A stretch of DNA of 64,000 nt from Pontibacter coccineus. Its GTDB lineage: Bacteria; Bacteroidota; Bacteroidia; Cytophagales; Hymenobacteraceae. Below, one piece after another: positions 60,360 through 64,000 of this stretch; the stretch's first letter is position 1, and each line of letters starts with the position of its first letter. The notes beneath the pieces were generated by a model that saw only the letters and a list, made by a program, of their open reading frames with translations, was not told the origin of the DNA and did not search any database. The stretch lies in the NCBI RefSeq assembly GCF_030546575.1, contig NZ_JAUOTN010000003.1, positions 558,001 to 622,000 on the forward strand, written 5' to 3'. The translations under genes and the position numbers were made by a program.

Positions 60360-61316
60360 TTAGTCCCTGAAATTCTGCGTGATCATCAAACCATGTTCCT
60401 CGCTTTGCAACACGCCTATACCCACCCGCCCGAAACGCAGGTGCAGGATGTTGGCCCGATGGCCCGGCGACTCCATCAACCCTTCGTGGGCAATGGTAAC
60501 GGTGGGAGCCAGCGCCAGGTTCTCGCCGGCCGCCCTGAACGGGATATGGGCAGCCCGTATTCTGTCGGCAGCGCTGGCGCCCTCCGGCGAAACATGCGAA
60601 AAATAGCCGCGCGAGAACATGTCGGCCGCGTGGCTTCGGGCCACAGTCCGCAGAGCCGTGTCTGCCTGCAGCGGCTGCAGCCCCCTGGCAATGCGTTCCT
60701 CGTTCAAAAGCTCGAGCATGCGGGCCTCCATTGCCGGTTGTGGCTGGTAGTCATTAGTCTTGAAAGGCAACTCGATGAACTCCTCCGTCTGCGTTGCAAT
60801 GGTGAGTTCGTTGAGGGTGCGCTCCGCCACCCGGTCAAACACCGAAGTCAGTTCCTCTTCTGCCAGGTGGGTATAGTCCCCAAACCTGCCTGCCAGGCTA
60901 CTGCCCTGCACAAAGCTCTGAAAACGCTCCGGAAGTGGAAGCAGCAACAGCAGCACGGAAATGATGGCGATGGTGATGGTGCCGCTCAGCAGCCCCGGTA
61001 AAGTGCCAAGCGCTTTGTTCACGGGGTGGGTGTGCAGCTCATCTGAGAACTGATCCAGTATAAACGACCCGATGAACTGAATGAGCATGCTGGAGAGCAC
61101 CGCGATGACAAAAAAGGAGATGGGCGGAATCCAGTACACGTTCCAGTCGGTGGCGCGGCTGAGCCAGTCGGCAAGCGAAGGGTAGAGCCGGAAGCTCAGC
61201 ACCAGGCTTCCCACCCAGCGCACCAGGTCCAGCAGACTGAAGGCAAAACCGCGACGCCAGCCCATGTAGGCACTGAAGAGCACAAGCAGGATGAGGAGGA
61301 TGTCAAGGGCGTTCAT
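60360..61316 (-). CDS. CvpA-family membrane protein fused to a CAP/SCP domain
   Basis: A 318-aa protein. Residues 1-165 are a CvpA-like membrane part: MNALDILLILLVLFSAYMGWRRGF, WIPPISFFVIAVLSSMLIQFIG, and KALGTLPGLLSGTITIAIISVLLLLLP. Residues about 195-318 are a CAP (SCP/PR1-like) domain: MLELLNEERIARGLQPLQAD, RSHAADMFSRGYFSHVSPEG and AGENLALAP, with SPGHRANIL. The CAP His and Glu pairs are present. Secreted CAP domains usually act outside the cytoplasm, which suits a membrane anchor. CvpA-CAP fusions are known in Bacillota and Bacteroidota. Confidence 0.9.
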   Translation of the reverse strand: MNALDILLILLVLFSAYMGWRRGFAFSLLDLVRWVGSLVLSFRLYPSLADWLSRATDWNVYWIPPISFFVIAVLSSMLIQFIGSFILDQFSDELHTHPVNKALGTLPGLLSGTITIAIISVLLLLLPLPERFQSFVQGSSLAGRFGDYTHLAEEELTSVFDRVAERTLNELTIATQTEEFIELPFKTNDYQPQPAMEARMLELLNEERIARGLQPLQADTALRTVARSHAADMFSRGYFSHVSPEGASAADRIRAAHIPFRAAGENLALAPTVTIAHEGLMESPGHRANILHLRFGRVGIGVLQSEEHGLMITQNFRD

Positions 61317-61494
61317 TCCGGCACTTTTTAGGAGTAGTACGAACTGGGATCACACAAAGATAAAAGCATCTGCGGCTCCTACCTTAGATGTTGGTGAAGA
61401 TAAAACAAGGTATGGCGCGACTCTTTCCGGGCTTTCTGCGTAGACGAAGAAGTCTTGAAAAGACATCATCAGCTACCTAAGTTACAAATTCCAT

Positions 61495-63639
<2,145 letters not shown>

Positions 63640-63660
63640 TATCAACTAAAGCAAACAACC

Positions 63661-63942
63661 ATGGAACTGAACATCAAACACGACAAAGAATACCAGCAGT
63701 TTACAGCACGCCTGGGCGAAGAAGACGCTGAACTGGCCTATGCCACTCCCTCTGAAGAGGTGATGGATTTTACGCATACCTATGTGCCGGAGTCGGCGCG
63801 GGGCAAGGGCGTGGCAAACAAACTGATAGAGGAAGGCCTGTGCTATGCAGAGGAGAACGGGAAAAAAGTGGTCGCTACCTGCCCGGTGGTAAAGAAATTT
63901 ATCGACAGAAACTCAAACTATCAAAAGCTGCTGCAGCAGTAG
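63661..63942 (+). CDS. Small GNAT-like acetyltransferase (YidJ/NATD1 type)
   Basis: A 93-aa single-domain member: a short strand AELAYATPSEEVMDFTHTYVPESARGKGVANKLI with the acetyl-CoA loop RGKGVA, then GKKVVATCPVVKKFID. Such mini-GNATs have unknown substrates. 21 bp downstream of glgX on the same strand. Confidence 0.9.
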   Translation: MELNIKHDKEYQQFTARLGEEDAELAYATPSEEVMDFTHTYVPESARGKGVANKLIEEGLCYAEENGKKVVATCPVVKKFIDRNSNYQKLLQQ

Positions 63943-64000
63943 CCTGCACCCGAAAAAGAATGAAAGGTATACCTGTCCGTCAAGGGGAAGGGTATACCTT

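Overview
The window reads as a chromosomal segment of a Bacteroidota bacterium, most likely of the Cytophagales/Hymenobacteraceae (Pontibacter-like). The grounds are inference from gene content and signals: an Omp85-like/SusC-style outer-membrane repertoire, CHRD and carboxypeptidase-regulatory-like lipoproteins, a long-form PurF, promoters of the Bacteroidota type (TTTG, 19-20 bp, TAnnTTTG), few Shine-Dalgarno sites, and moderately high GC. No plasmid, phage, IS transposase, rRNA or CRISPR array is visible. There is one tRNA, tRNA-Leu(CAA).

Layout. 1-5.3 kb: the sbcC/sbcD nuclease pair, with an AT-rich two-membrane-segment gene lodged between them; sbcC runs off the left edge. 5.4-9.6 kb: a STAS-like small protein, an ArsR regulator with a clear 8-8-8 operator and a rhodanese lipoprotein, catalase with a consensus promoter, and a YeiH-type exporter. 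9.7-13 kb: a small membrane protein and two paralogous Omp85-like outer-membrane proteins. 13.2-17.7 kb: an exported amidohydrolase pair. 18.6-24.3 kb: ComEC, GNAT, PhoH, SAM hydrolase family, an ABM-domain protein, HscB and tRNA-Leu. 24.3-30 kb: an accessory-looking stretch with an orphan HsdR-N-type nuclease, a 614-aa PLP enzyme, a YkgJ protein, a Pyr4/PaxB-like membrane protein and an OmpA-like remnant. 30.2-40.4 kb: a TonB-receptor-like barrel, DUF808, a LysR/small membrane protein pair, ECF sigma plus anti-sigma/barrel fusion, CHRD lipoprotein, GAF histidine kinase and a phosphoesterase. 40.6-46.6 kb: small unknown genes, an exported methyltransferase and an M3 peptidase. 46.8-54.5 kb: nuoL-nuoM-nuoN without the rest of nuo, then purF. 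54.8-64 kb: GNATs, lipoprotein, barrel, a GntR-controlled ABC transporter operon with promoter and operator visible, a CvpA-CAP fusion, glgX and a small GNAT.

The most striking signal is not a gene. A short oligonucleotide, core GGTATA, extended form CAGGTATAGC (reverse GCTATACCTG), is scattered over the whole window on both strands, inside genes and between them. A hand scan found about 185 cores in 64 kb against roughly 25-31 expected. It supplies the stop codon of at least seven genes and forces Ala-Ile-Pro, Gly-Ile-Ala or Leu-Tyr-Leu into proteins. It is thin in the AT-rich or atypical genes around 24.3-28.6 kb. A DNA-uptake-sequence-like role is one possible explanation, since comEC is present, but this is untested. 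A second non-genic signal is a pair of long intergenic regions (11.35-11.89 and 17.88-18.60 kb) built from the same repeat modules in the same order, including a 42-nt core that is identical in both copies and can form competing hairpins.
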